A stretch of DNA of 64,000 nt from the NCBI RefSeq assembly GCF_000745775.1, contig NZ_JQJY01000002.1, positions 558,001 through 622,000 of the forward strand, written 5' to 3'. Positions within the stretch are counted from its first letter, which is position 1. Each line of letters opens with the position of its first letter. The notes below the pieces were generated by a model. The model ran no database searches and was not told where the DNA came from. It was given only the letters and a program-made list of their open reading frames with translations. Position numbers and translations under genes: made by a program. Source of the DNA: Flavobacterium sp. ASV13. Lineage in GTDB: Bacteria > Bacteroidota > Bacteroidia > Flavobacteriales > Flavobacteriaceae. Below are positions 20,339 to 30,106 of the stretch, one piece after another.

Positions 20339-23300
20339 ATGAAAACAAAACTACTCTTGTTGCTGTTTTTAGCAAATTTTTCAATTTATGCCCAAACCAA
20401 CTTAGTTCCAAACGGAAACTTTGAAATCTGGACTTCATCATCACAACCTGATAATTGGTATCGTTATTTTAGCGGATTTGTTTCTCAAAGTTCAACTGCA
20501 CAAAATGGCACATCTAGCACCAATATGATGGTTGCCAGCGGCACATTCAATTACATGAACAGCGAATATTTTCCAGTTGTAGCTGGCAAAACTTACCGAG
20601 TAACTTTATACCACAAATTGGCCAAAGGAACTTTCTCTTCAATTGATTTCAGTTTATATCATAAACCCGGAACTTTCAAAGAAGAAATAATCAAAAAATC
20701 AGATGTTACTTTTTCGACTACAGAATGGAGAAAAATTGAATTTGATTATACTCCAACTGTTTCTGAAAATGTTGAAGTTGATATCTGGACTACTGGTTCT
20801 CTTAATTCTGAGATTTTGGTAGACAATATCTCTATGGTAGATATTAATGAAGTTCCTGTACAATACACCAAGATTCCAGATGCCAATTTTGAAAAAAAAT
20901 TAATTGCCCTTGGACTAGATTCTGGAACAGTTGATGGTCAAGTACCTACAAATAACATCAACAAAATAACTTCGTTGAATATTTACAATAGTTCTATAAC
21001 TAATTTGTCAGGGATAGAGGATTTTAAAGCCTTGATTACATTAGATGCTTCAGGAAATCGTTTAGCCTCAACACCAGACATCTCAAAAAATACAGCCTTA
21101 AAAACGTTAGACCTTGATAATTCTAACCTTATTTCCATTGATGTTTCTGCCAATGTAAATTTGACTACTTTAGAAGTTTCTAATAATAAGATAGCTGTTC
21201 TTGACATTACTAAAAATAAAGCTTTGACAAGACTTGCCTTTGATAGTAACCTTGTAAAATCTATCGATATTTCTCAAAATGTCGCTTTAACATATTTTAG
21301 CGCTTCTACAAACCAAATAAATGCGCTTGATGTTTCAAACAATATCAATCTTACATATTTTTCTGTAGGAAGCAATAAATTAAGCACTCTTGATCTGTCT
21401 AAAAATTCAAAACTTACAACTCTTTACTGTTATAGCAATAGCCTTACTTCATTGAATTTAAAGAATGGCAAAAACACATCGCTTAGCACTCGTATATTTT
21501 ATAAAAATCCGTTATTAACTTGTATCCTTGTTGATGATGTAAATTATTCTAACAAATATTGGACAGACAAAGATGCCTATAGCTATTTTTCATCTATTGA
21601 TTGTTCAACGGTGACTCAAATTCCAGATGGAAAATTTGAAGATAAATTAATTGAACTTAAAATTGATACTGATGGAAAAAATGGTGTCATACTAACTTCT
21701 AGCGCTAAAGCAGTTACTGCATTAGATGTTTCAAACAGCTCAATTACCGATTTAACAGGGATTCAAGCGTTTACTAGTTTAACCAATTTAAACGCTTCCA
21801 GCAATTTGCTCGCTACAGTGGATCTTTCCAAAAACAGCGCTTTAAATACTTTAAATACAATAAACAATCCATCGCTAACTTGTATTCAAGTTGCTGACGT
21901 AGCACAAGCAACTTCTAATTGGAATACAACTAAGGATGCAATTGCTAGTTTTAATTTAGACTGTAGAATTTTTACGCTGATACCTGATCCCGCTTTTGAG
22001 GATAAATTAATTGAACTACAAATCGATACGGATGGTAAAAACGGGAAAGTACTAACTTCTCGTATTGATAAAGTAGTCGACATCGATTTAAGTGTTCCAG
22101 CCCTTACAGATTTAACAGGAATTCAAGATTTTAAAGCCTTGAAGAACTTGCGCTTTATGTCCACCAAAGTAACTAAAATTGATGTTTCTAAAAATACATC
22201 TTTAACTTATTTAGATTGTAGGTCTAATCAATTGACAAGTTTAGATGTTTCTAAGAATATTAATTTAACTGCTTTAGAAACATATAGCAACCCTCTTAAA
22301 AAAATAGATGTCAGCAAAAATACTGCATTGACTCTTTTAAATTGTGGTGCAAATAAATTGACTTATTTAGATATTTCAAACAACACGGAGTTAATAAATC
22401 TAGATTTTTCTATGAATAATCTAAAGACAATTGATCTTTCTAAAAACACAAAATTAAAATACCTGAATGCAAGTATAAATGAATTTACCACTTTAGACCT
22501 TTCTAATAATCTAGAATTAGTGGGAGCGTCCTGCTATATAAACCAATTAAAAACACTAGACCTTTCTAAAAATAAAAAATTAAGCGAAGTCTTATTACAG
22601 GGCAATAAATTAGTGAATCTGAACTTAAAAAACGGATCTAATTTAGGTTTAACGATAAACATTTTAGCCAATCCAAATTTAGCCTGTGTCGAAGTTGACG
22701 ATGTAAATTATGCTAATACAAATTGGGCTACCAACAAAGATCTAACTACAACTTTCTCTTCAACTGCATGTCCTGTTGTTGTCGTTTATACCAATATTCC
22801 TGATCCAAAATTTGAAGATAAATTAATTGAACTTAAAATTGATAATGACGGAAAAAATGGCAAAGTAGCTACTGAAAGCATTAATAAAATTACAACTTTG
22901 GATGTGTCTGGAAGTGGAATCACTGACTTAACAGGAATTGCCGATTTTACATTATTGAATACGCTTTTGTGCAATAAAAATCAATTGACTTCATTAGACA
23001 TTTCTGGAAATCCTTTATTGACCAATTTAAATTGTAGTGAAAATCAAATTGAACAATTAGAGATTTCTTCAAACACTTTATTGAAAAAACTGGATTGCAG
23101 CACGAACCAATTAAAAGAATTAAATGTATCTGAAAATGCAGCGCTCACTTTTTTAAATACAAGTTTTAATAAAATATTAAACTTAGATGCTTCCAAAAAC
23201 ACATCTTTAACAGAAATCAATTGCTCTAATAATAACTTATATAATTTAAATGTAAAGAACGGCAATAATGTCAATATGCAAAATATGAGTGCTGGAAATT

Positions 23301-25081
23301 TTACAAAAAATCCAAACTTGCTTTGTATTCAAGTCGACGATGCAACGTTCTCTAAGGACAAATGGATTGCAAAAGATGATTTTGTAACGTATTCATCAGA
23401 TGCTTGCGCTCCAAATTATCAATACACAGCTATTCCTGATCAAAATTTTGAAAGAAGTTTAATCAGTCTAGGATTAGATTCAGGTACAGTTGATGGAAAA
23501 GTGCTGACATCAAATATTTCAAAAATAAAATCATTAACAACTTCTGGAACTCCAGATAAAATAACTGATTTAACAGGAATCCAAGACTTTGTTGCATTAG
23601 AAACTTTTACTTGTACAAACCAAGGTGTTACAACTATTGATTTATCTAAAAATACAAAGTTAAAAGCTATTCAAATTTCTAAAAACAGTCTAACTACATT
23701 AGATATTTCTAAAAACACTGCTTTGCAGAATATAGATTGCAGTTTTAATAATTTGACAGAATTGAATGTATCTAACAATACTCTTTTAACAAAATTATAT
23801 ATAAACAACAATCAAATTAAAACTATTGATGTTTCTAAAATAAAATTACTTGAAGATTTAGAAGCAGGATCAAATCAACTTACAAATATTGATGTAACTT
23901 CTAATTTAGCTTTAAAACAACTTAGTACTTACGGAAATAAAATACCAACTATAAATGTTACAAAAAATACTGCATTAACAAGTTTAAGTGCTTTTTCAAA
24001 TGAAGCATTAACGAGTATAGACGTAACTCAGAACTTGGCTTTAACTTATTTAAATGTCAAAAAATGTCAATTAACTGCAATTGATGTTTCTAAAAACACG
24101 CTTCTGTACGGCTTGGATGTTTCTGAAAACAAAATCGAAACAATCAATGTTTCACTAAATCCTAAGTTGACAACTTTACTAGTAAATTCAAATCAGCTGA
24201 CGAGTTTAAATCTTAAAAATGGCAAAAACACTTTGCTTAATAATAACTATGTTTCGTTTTTACAAAATCCTAAATTGTATTGTATTCTTGTTGATAATAT
24301 AGCTTATGCCAATCAAAACTGGTCTTCAAGAAAATCAGCTTATGCAACTTATAATACAGAATGTACTGGCGAATTGACTTTACCTGCAAACAACTTTAAT
24401 ATAACAACTAAAGGAGAATCTTGTTTAGGAGAAAATAACGGAGAAATTAGTATAATTGGAACAGCTGTATTTGCTTATACTGCAACAATAGGCGACAAAA
24501 CATATACTTTTACAAACAATTCTTTAAAAGTTACTGCATTAGCTCCAGGGATTTACAATATCAAGATTACAATTCCTGAAATAATTTTCGAACAAAATTT
24601 TAATGTAACTATTCAAAAAGGTGCCACTATTTCTGGGAAATCTAGCATAAGCGCGAAAAAAGTTGATGTTGAAATTACAGAAGGAACTGCACCATTTACC
24701 GTATTTATTGACGGTCAGGCACAGTTTGAAACAAATGATTCTAATTTCTCTTTAGACTTCGAAAAAGGAGGTTTATTAGAAGTGGCAACATCAAAAGCCT
24801 GTGAAGGAGTTTACTCTAAAAAAATTGCAACATTAGATCTTTATGGAACTTTAGAGGCCTATCCAAATCCAACATCTGGAAGTTTTGAAATCGAAATCCC
24901 AACAAAGGACAAAGAAGTTACAATAGAATTGTACAACTTCGCGGGTCAATTGGTTTCGGCTAAAAACTACACTATCGAAAATGGAAAAGTACAGTTGAAT
25001 CTTGAAAATCAACCTTCAGGAATTTACGCTGCTAAAATCTATTTTGAAACTCCAGAATACATTAAAATCATAAAAAAATAA
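20339..25081 (+). CDS. Giant leucine-rich-repeat surface protein with N-terminal binding module and T9SS sorting domain
   Basis: 1580 residues in one intact frame. The signal peptide (MKTKLLLLLFLANFSIYAQ) is almost identical to that of the preceding LRR protein. Residues about 20-170 form a jelly-roll module (LVPNGNFEIW ... DNISMVD) of the carbohydrate-binding type, absent from the first protein. Five cap-LRR blocks follow (KIPDANFEKK, QIPDGKFEDK, LIPDPAFEDK, NIPDPKFEDK, AIPDQNFERS). After them comes a SprB-like beta domain (CLGENNGEISI..., about 1360-1440), then a T9SS type A domain (AYPNPTSGSFEIEIP ... LYNFAGQLV ... PSGIYAAKIYF). It is probably a surface adhesin or glycan-binding protein and a paralogue of its neighbour. 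The adjacent lipoprotein gene starts 2 bases after its stop. Confidence 0.92.
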   Translation: MKTKLLLLLFLANFSIYAQTNLVPNGNFEIWTSSSQPDNWYRYFSGFVSQSSTAQNGTSSTNMMVASGTFNYMNSEYFPVVAGKTYRVTLYHKLAKGTFSSIDFSLYHKPGTFKEEIIKKSDVTFSTTEWRKIEFDYTPTVSENVEVDIWTTGSLNSEILVDNISMVDINEVPVQYTKIPDANFEKKLIALGLDSGTVDGQVPTNNINKITSLNIYNSSITNLSGIEDFKALITLDASGNRLASTPDISKNTALKTLDLDNSNLISIDVSANVNLTTLEVSNNKIAVLDITKNKALTRLAFDSNLVKSIDISQNVALTYFSASTNQINALDVSNNINLTYFSVGSNKLSTLDLSKNSKLTTLYCYSNSLTSLNLKNGKNTSLSTRIFYKNPLLTCILVDDVNYSNKYWTDKDAYSYFSSIDCSTVTQIPDGKFEDKLIELKIDTDGKNGVILTSSAKAVTALDVSNSSITDLTGIQAFTSLTNLNASSNLLATVDLSKNSALNTLNTINNPSLTCIQVADVAQATSNWNTTKDAIASFNLDCRIFTLIPDPAFEDKLIELQIDTDGKNGKVLTSRIDKVVDIDLSVPALTDLTGIQDFKALKNLRFMSTKVTKIDVSKNTSLTYLDCRSNQLTSLDVSKNINLTALETYSNPLKKIDVSKNTALTLLNCGANKLTYLDISNNTELINLDFSMNNLKTIDLSKNTKLKYLNASINEFTTLDLSNNLELVGASCYINQLKTLDLSKNKKLSEVLLQGNKLVNLNLKNGSNLGLTINILANPNLACVEVDDVNYANTNWATNKDLTTTFSSTACPVVVVYTNIPDPKFEDKLIELKIDNDGKNGKVATESINKITTLDVSGSGITDLTGIADFTLLNTLLCNKNQLTSLDISGNPLLTNLNCSENQIEQLEISSNTLLKKLDCSTNQLKELNVSENAALTFLNTSFNKILNLDASKNTSLTEINCSNNNLYNLNVKNGNNVNMQNMSAGNFTKNPNLLCIQVDDATFSKDKWIAKDDFVTYSSDACAPNYQYTAIPDQNFERSLISLGLDSGTVDGKVLTSNISKIKSLTTSGTPDKITDLTGIQDFVALETFTCTNQGVTTIDLSKNTKLKAIQISKNSLTTLDISKNTALQNIDCSFNNLTELNVSNNTLLTKLYINNNQIKTIDVSKIKLLEDLEAGSNQLTNIDVTSNLALKQLSTYGNKIPTINVTKNTALTSLSAFSNEALTSIDVTQNLALTYLNVKKCQLTAIDVSKNTLLYGLDVSENKIETINVSLNPKLTTLLVNSNQLTSLNLKNGKNTLLNNNYVSFLQNPKLYCILVDNIAYANQNWSSRKSAYATYNTECTGELTLPANNFNITTKGESCLGENNGEISIIGTAVFAYTATIGDKTYTFTNNSLKVTALAPGIYNIKITIPEIIFEQNFNVTIQKGATISGKSSISAKKVDVEITEGTAPFTVFIDGQAQFETNDSNFSLDFEKGGLLEVATSKACEGVYSKKIATLDLYGTLEAYPNPTSGSFEIEIPTKDKEVTIELYNFAGQLVSAKNYTIENGKVQLNLENQPSGIYAAKIYFETPEYIKIIKK

Positions 25082-25083
25082 AG

Positions 25084-25779
25084 ATGAAGAATTTTATATA
25101 TCTCTCAATTATCAGCTTAGTTTTTATTTCTTGCGGAGGTGGTTCTGATGATCCGGTTACACCACCAATAACAAACACAGCTCCATCTGTTCCAACATTA
25201 GTTGGTCCAGTTGATAATAAATTATGTCTAGACAATACTGTTTCTTTTCAATGGAACAGAGCAACAGATACGGAAAATGACGTAATAACGTATCAAATCC
25301 AGGTGGCAAAAGACAATGCTTTCTCGCAAATTGAAAAAACTTTTGATGGCGCTGACAACATGGTTTCTTTTGTTTTAAGCAAAAACACTGCTTATTATTG
25401 GAGAATAAAAGCGACTGATGGAAAAGGGCTTGCTAGTACTTATTCGTCAGTTTTTAAATTTTATACTGCTGGAGATGCGGTTGTAAATCATTTGCCATTT
25501 GCTCCAGAATTGGTTGCTCCAGTTTTAAATTCGGCTTTAAATGCAGGAACTGTTTCTTTAAAATGGAATGCTTCTGACGTTGATACCGCAGATGCTTTAA
25601 CTTATGATGTTTACTTTGGAACTGTAAATCCGCCAACAGCTAAAATTGCTGAAAACAAATCAGAAAAAACATTTGATACCACAATTGAATCTGGAAAACA
25701 ATATTTCTGGAAAGTTGTTGTAAAAGACAATAAAGGAGGCGAAACTATTGGTCAAGTCTGGAAATTTAAAGCCAATTAA
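25084..25779 (+). CDS. Lipoprotein with two fibronectin type III-like domains
   Basis: 231 residues. Lipobox VFISC (Cys about 17) followed by GGGSDD, the usual acidic export tail of Bacteroidota surface lipoproteins, and a Pro/Thr linker. Two Fn3-like repeats follow (about 30-130 and 135-231), each with SFQWNRATD or SLKWNASDVD and a closing YYWRIKATDGKG or YFWKVVVKDNKG strand. It starts 2 bases after the LRR gene, so it is in the same transcript and may be a surface partner or anchor for the LRR protein. Confidence 0.8.
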   Translation: MKNFIYLSIISLVFISCGGGSDDPVTPPITNTAPSVPTLVGPVDNKLCLDNTVSFQWNRATDTENDVITYQIQVAKDNAFSQIEKTFDGADNMVSFVLSKNTAYYWRIKATDGKGLASTYSSVFKFYTAGDAVVNHLPFAPELVAPVLNSALNAGTVSLKWNASDVDTADALTYDVYFGTVNPPTAKIAENKSEKTFDTTIESGKQYFWKVVVKDNKGGETIGQVWKFKAN

Positions 25780-25812
25780 CATTTTTTAACCACAATTTAA
25801 TTAACCTAAAAG

Positions 25813-25848
25813 ATCCCGTTTTCATTCAGTTGAAAATGGGATTTTTTT
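25813..25848 (+). terminator. Rho-independent terminator of the LRR-lipoprotein operon
   Basis: atcccgttttca / tgaaaatgggat stem with a T7 tail. Confidence 0.85.
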
Positions 25849-25924
25849 ATAATAGCGCATCACATTGCATTTTTATTTCTAACTTTAGTCTTACAAGCTG
25901 ACAACCAAAGAAATAAAAATCAAT

Positions 25925-26944
25925 ATGAAGAAAATCATACTTTTATTTTTTCTTTTATTTTTCTTCAAAGCCAGTGCGCAGACCTCTGATACATTAGTAT
26001 TGAAAAACAATGACATTCTTGTTGGCGAAATAAAAATAATGAACAAAGGCGTTGTTCAAATTGAAACCGATTATAGCAAAGATGATTTTAAACTGGAATG
26101 GAAACATGTAAAAAGCATTGGCTCAGAAAGAATTCATATTATCAATTTGACCAATGGAGTTCTCTTAAATGGAAAAATTACAAAAACCAATGCTCCTTAT
26201 AAATGCGAAATTACAAATGTCGAAACGCAGACTAAATCCATAATCGACCTTGCCGATATTGTATATATAAAACCCGTTGACGAAAGTTTCTGGGACAGAC
26301 TTGATGCTAGTTTTGATGTCGGAATAAAATTAACTAAAGCGCAAAACTTACAGCAATTAACGGCAAACGTAAACTTAGGCTACACGTCAAAAAGATGGTA
26401 CGGCACGGCAATGTACAAACATCTGCAATCGATTCAAGATGACAGCGACCCAATTCGAAGAATTGATTCTGAACTAAGCTATGTTCATTTGCTCCCGAAA
26501 GATTATTTCATTCCATTATCGATTACTACTTTATCTAATACCGAACAGGATATCGATTTGCGTGTCATATCTAAAGCAGGATATGGAAAATTTCTTATAC
26601 ACAGCAATAAAAAATATTGGGGAGTTGCCTCTGGATTATCCTTTAACCACGAAAAATTTAAAGATACAAGCGAACCAAATAAAAGTTTGGAGCTTTTCAT
26701 TGGAACCGATTTTAATCTGTACGATATTGGTGATTTCAGTATTCAGACAAAAGCAACTGTTTTTCCAAGTATTACCGAAAGCAAAAGGGTTCGTACCGAT
26801 TTTTCTTTAGACACGAAATACGACCTACCATTGGACTTTTTCATCAAACTTTCGTTTGTTTATAACTACGACAATAAACCAAAACCAGGAGCATCAAAAG
26901 ATGATTATGTTTTCCAGACCACCTTTGGATGGAAATTAAACTAA
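25925..26944 (+). CDS. DUF481-like outer-membrane protein
   Basis: 339 residues with a signal peptide ending ASAQ. The N-terminal third (about 25-110) resembles small SH3-like repeats (NNDILVGEIKIMNKGVVQIETDY, then NGVLLNGKI), and the rest alternates amphipathic beta strands with aromatic ends and finishes FGWKLN, as expected for a 10-12-strand barrel. This layout is that of the DUF481/YdiY group of putative salt-induced outer-membrane proteins. The function is unknown. Confidence 0.7.
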   Translation: MKKIILLFFLLFFFKASAQTSDTLVLKNNDILVGEIKIMNKGVVQIETDYSKDDFKLEWKHVKSIGSERIHIINLTNGVLLNGKITKTNAPYKCEITNVETQTKSIIDLADIVYIKPVDESFWDRLDASFDVGIKLTKAQNLQQLTANVNLGYTSKRWYGTAMYKHLQSIQDDSDPIRRIDSELSYVHLLPKDYFIPLSITTLSNTEQDIDLRVISKAGYGKFLIHSNKKYWGVASGLSFNHEKFKDTSEPNKSLELFIGTDFNLYDIGDFSIQTKATVFPSITESKRVRTDFSLDTKYDLPLDFFIKLSFVYNYDNKPKPGASKDDYVFQTTFGWKLN

Positions 26945-26960
26945 AACTTAAGTACAAAAA

Positions 26961-26989
26961 AAAGAGCTGTCAAAAACTGACAGCTCTTT
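26961..26989. terminator. Bidirectional terminator
   Basis: aaagagctgtca / tgacagctcttt stem between the convergent genes ending at 26944 (plus) and 27014 (minus). Confidence 0.85.
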
Positions 26990-27013
26990 CTTCAATTGTA
27001 ATTAAAAAGTAAA

Positions 27014-28657
27014 TTATGAGTTACCGCACAATGCAGTATAATCGTCAAACATTTTGATGTAAGTCTCTTTGTTTTCGTGATCGTAAACTCCTTTTTCGAT
27101 GTTCTCGATCATTTTTGGACAATCAGAGAAATATTCTTTTAATGCTTTTCTTCTTCCTAAGAAAACTGGCGGAATAAAAAATTCTTCCTGAACATGTTTT
27201 TTCAAAACATAAGCATCTTGTGGGAAGAACTCATGATATAAAGAAACTTTTCCTCCTTTTTTAACTTCTTCAAACATTGAATATCTTTTTGAGCTTGTTT
27301 CTTGCTTGTTCATGTCAAATGAAACCAAAGAAACTCCTCTTCCTGTTTTACCTACAATGTACATTCTTCCTTCTTCATCCTTGATGTTAACTACTTTTTT
27401 CAAGTTAGTTCTTTCTGGTTTTTTCTGTCCTTCAACATAGATATAAACACTACTTTTTTCAGAACCAATACCGTCCATCATCGATCTCAATCCAGATACT
27501 GTTTGTTCTGTTCTCAAATCTACCAACTCTGGATAATCACTGATAATTCTAACTTTACCTTTCCAAACTTTAGAATCTGTATCTAAAACTTCACCTGGAA
27601 ATTCTGCATATCTAAATGCTGTTGGCGCTTTTTTGTATGATGCCAAAACTGGCTCTTGAGGAATTGCCTCGATAGTAAATGTCTTTTCAGTAAGTTTTTT
27701 GTATTTTTCAATATCCTCAACTAAAGTTGACATGTATGGATAATCATTTCTCATACCCAAAAAGCTTTTTTCATTTTCTTTTATTCCAGGTAGATATTTT
27801 GAAGCTTCTTCAACATTTCCTAAAAGGATATAGGTAGCTGCCAAGTTGTAGTTAGCACTGAATCTAATTTGTTTTGCTAAATCTTCATCATCTTTATCTT
27901 GAAAATTCACAAGGTCTTTCCAGAATTTTTGAGCTTCTCCAAACAAATCTGCCCAATTTTCTCTGTCTACATCAACTAATGTTGGCATTACTTGAAGCGA
28001 TTGATTGTATTCATCTATATTGAATGTTGATTTTGATTTTTTCTTTTTCTCAATATCAGAATACCTCATTTTTGTGATTTTTGGTCCGTACAAATAGAAA
28101 CCTTCAAATTCCTCAATCATGCTGTAGAAATTGTCAGTCAAGATTTTATACGTCAAATTTTCATAAGTCTCTGTCGGGTTTGTAACATACATGCAAACTT
28201 TAGGAGTTGTATATCTTTTATAGATTACTTTTCCAGCTTTATCTGTAATTTCCAAATTAGACTCTAATCCAATATAATAAGCTGGTGCTTTTTGGTAGTA
28301 AGTCTGTACATATTCTTCATCGTTTACAAGTTCAAAACGAGTCAAATTGTATTTTACTTTAAACTCACCTTCTTTTTGTTTTTTCAAACCTGAAATCGAA
28401 AAAGCTTCATAAAACTTCTCTGAAGAGTAAGGCGCTTTTTTGTTATTCATACTACTTTCCAAACCTGGCGCAAGATTCAAAATCATTTCATATGATTTGT
28501 AATTTCCGTATTCAGGATTTGTTGGAGGTACAGGACCTCTTAAATTTAATGGGTTACTTATAGTAGCTTTACCAAACCAGCCAGTAGATTGACCACTAAC
28601 AATTTGATTGATACCTGTAAGCATTAACAACAAAACAACTTGTGTAATTTTTTTCAT
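27014..28657 (-). CDS. Secreted protein of unknown function (paralogue of the 28664-29818 gene)
   Basis: 547 residues with a Sec signal peptide (MKKITQVVLLLMLTG...VSGQ). No catalytic family recognised. The middle (about 245-300) contains a TPR-like helical hairpin, RFSANYNLAATYILLGNVEEA, which matches RYSAYFNLAVIYLMLDQPEKA in the upstream neighbour, so the two are probably distant paralogues. The C-terminal part (about 340-500) looks like a beta-rich domain. It lies 6 bases after its neighbour and must be co-transcribed with it. Confidence 0.7.
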   Translation of the reverse strand: MKKITQVVLLLMLTGINQIVSGQSTGWFGKATISNPLNLRGPVPPTNPEYGNYKSYEMILNLAPGLESSMNNKKAPYSSEKFYEAFSISGLKKQKEGEFKVKYNLTRFELVNDEEYVQTYYQKAPAYYIGLESNLEITDKAGKVIYKRYTTPKVCMYVTNPTETYENLTYKILTDNFYSMIEEFEGFYLYGPKITKMRYSDIEKKKKSKSTFNIDEYNQSLQVMPTLVDVDRENWADLFGEAQKFWKDLVNFQDKDDEDLAKQIRFSANYNLAATYILLGNVEEASKYLPGIKENEKSFLGMRNDYPYMSTLVEDIEKYKKLTEKTFTIEAIPQEPVLASYKKAPTAFRYAEFPGEVLDTDSKVWKGKVRIISDYPELVDLRTEQTVSGLRSMMDGIGSEKSSVYIYVEGQKKPERTNLKKVVNIKDEEGRMYIVGKTGRGVSLVSFDMNKQETSSKRYSMFEEVKKGGKVSLYHEFFPQDAYVLKKHVQEEFFIPPVFLGRRKALKEYFSDCPKMIENIEKGVYDHENKETYIKMFDDYTALCGNS

Positions 28658-28663
28658 AGTATT

Positions 28664-29818
28664 TTATTTAAGAACTGGATTATGCGTAGTATTTGTTTTT
28701 GCAGCTTTAAAACTTGCAATTAATTTATTCGCTTTTTCAATTATTGCTTTTCCATCACTTTTGTCATAATCATTCTCGATTAATTTTTCAGATTCAGTAA
28801 TAGCTTTTTCTGGCTGATCTAACATTAAGTAAATAACAGCTAAATTAAAGTAAGCTGAATATCTCATTTTTCGAGATGGTTTATTGTCCTCAGTATATTT
28901 TGTTTTCAATGAATCAAAATACTCAATTAAAGGTTGCATATTAGATTTCAAATCATCTATTGGCTCATCAGCTTTCATAGTCGCAAATAAAGCTTTTACA
29001 GCCTGAATTGCTTCAATTTGTGTTTTTCCTTCATCACTTTTAGCATCCAAAATCCAAAGAATTTCATTGTCGCTTTTAGCTCTATATCCATAAGTTGAAT
29101 TAACATTATAACTGAAAGTGCTCAATGAATTATCTGAAAAACTTCTCAGCATTTGATCACGAATAGCGCCTTTATTGATATAAAAATCTTTTAATGCAGC
29201 TGATGAATTATCATATTCTGAAGATTTATATTCCAATTCTCCATTGAAGCTTAAATTAAAACCTTCTGTTGCTGCCGCAACTGCTGATGCAGAAGTTGTA
29301 TCTTTTTTGATTACTGCATTTTTCAAAAACCTGTTTGTTGTTGGTGGCGCTTCTGCTGGTTTTGCCTGCTCAACTGGTTTTGCAGCTACAACTACTGGAG
29401 TAACTGGACCTTTTACCTTAGCATAACCTCTTGTTGCATATTTTGCTGTAACAAAATGGTAATCTTTTCTGCTGATTACTTTACCATCTTTGTCTTTTTT
29501 CTCCTCAGTTCTTACTCCTGGAGTAGCTCCTTTTTCAACAAAATCTTCTAGGTTAAGTTCAATTTGTACAGTACCGCCACTTTCTACTTTTTTCCAGCCA
29601 GCGATATGAATTTTATCATTAAGAGTAGCCGGATCAACGTAAGATTGTATCGCCCCTCCACATTTTACTGTTGAAGAATAAGTTCTTTTTTCATAAGGAA
29701 CTCCTTCTTTTGGAAGGATTTGATAATTCACATTAAAATAAAAACGATCCAAATCTACTTTTTGTGCTTTTACACCAAAAAAAGACATGAACAAAACGAA
29801 AAGTATTGCTTTTTTCAT
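28664..29818 (-). CDS. Secreted protein of unknown function with C-terminal TPR-like region
   Basis: 384 residues with a signal peptide (MKKAILFVLFMSFFGVKAQ). A beta-rich N-terminal half (to about 130) is followed by a Pro/Ala/Thr linker (about 140-170), then a helical part ending in a TPR-like repeat (about 310-370). It is the first gene of a two-gene operon with the 27014-28657 gene and is preceded by a clear -7 box and a CRP-like palindrome. Function unknown. Confidence 0.7.
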   Translation of the reverse strand: MKKAILFVLFMSFFGVKAQKVDLDRFYFNVNYQILPKEGVPYEKRTYSSTVKCGGAIQSYVDPATLNDKIHIAGWKKVESGGTVQIELNLEDFVEKGATPGVRTEEKKDKDGKVISRKDYHFVTAKYATRGYAKVKGPVTPVVVAAKPVEQAKPAEAPPTTNRFLKNAVIKKDTTSASAVAAATEGFNLSFNGELEYKSSEYDNSSAALKDFYINKGAIRDQMLRSFSDNSLSTFSYNVNSTYGYRAKSDNEILWILDAKSDEGKTQIEAIQAVKALFATMKADEPIDDLKSNMQPLIEYFDSLKTKYTEDNKPSRKMRYSAYFNLAVIYLMLDQPEKAITESEKLIENDYDKSDGKAIIEKANKLIASFKAAKTNTTHNPVLK

Positions 29819-29846
29819 AGGTTAAGTATTAATAAATTTTGATGCA

Positions 29847-29854
29847 CAAACCTA
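29847..29854 (-). promoter_or_regulatory. -7 element TAGGTTTG for the two-gene secreted-protein operon
   Basis: An exact TAnnTTTG match 28 bases upstream of the start at 29818. Confidence 0.6.
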
Positions 29855-29905
29855 TTTATAATATTTCTAAAAAACAACTTTATATGACTATCAATTGAAG
29901 AAGAT

Positions 29906-29923
29906 TGTGTTAAATTTCACACA
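29906..29923 (-). promoter_or_regulatory. CRP/FNR-like palindrome
   Basis: tgtgttaaatttcacaca is an imperfect palindrome with tgtg/caca half sites, centred about 65 bases upstream of the -7 box at 29847. This is a typical activator position for a CRP/FNR-family regulator. The site assignment rests on pattern only. Between 29924 and 30049 I see no gene. Confidence 0.4.
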
Positions 29924-30049
29924 TTCTAAAACTTTGGCACAATGACGGTTGTAAGAATTTACCTCAACCAAAACACACAATGAAATTAACCAAAAATAAC
30001 TTACTATGTAGTTATATGACTACAGACTTTTCTTAATTAAAAATAATAG

Positions 30050-30089
30050 AAAAACTCCTGCTCTTTCTGTTCAAAAAGCAGGAGTTTTT
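30050..30089. terminator. Terminator after the metallo-hydrolase gene
   Basis: aaaaactcctgct / agcaggagttttt stem with T runs on both strands. It is placed to end the minus-strand gene that stops at 30107. Confidence 0.8.
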
Positions 30090-30106
30090 ATTTTTTTATA
30101 AAAAGC

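Noticed and set aside
14505..25081. Repeats in the LRR genes as a CRISPR or satellite array
   Set aside because: The periodicity is that of protein LRR units (about 60-63 bases, diverged) and is explained by coding.
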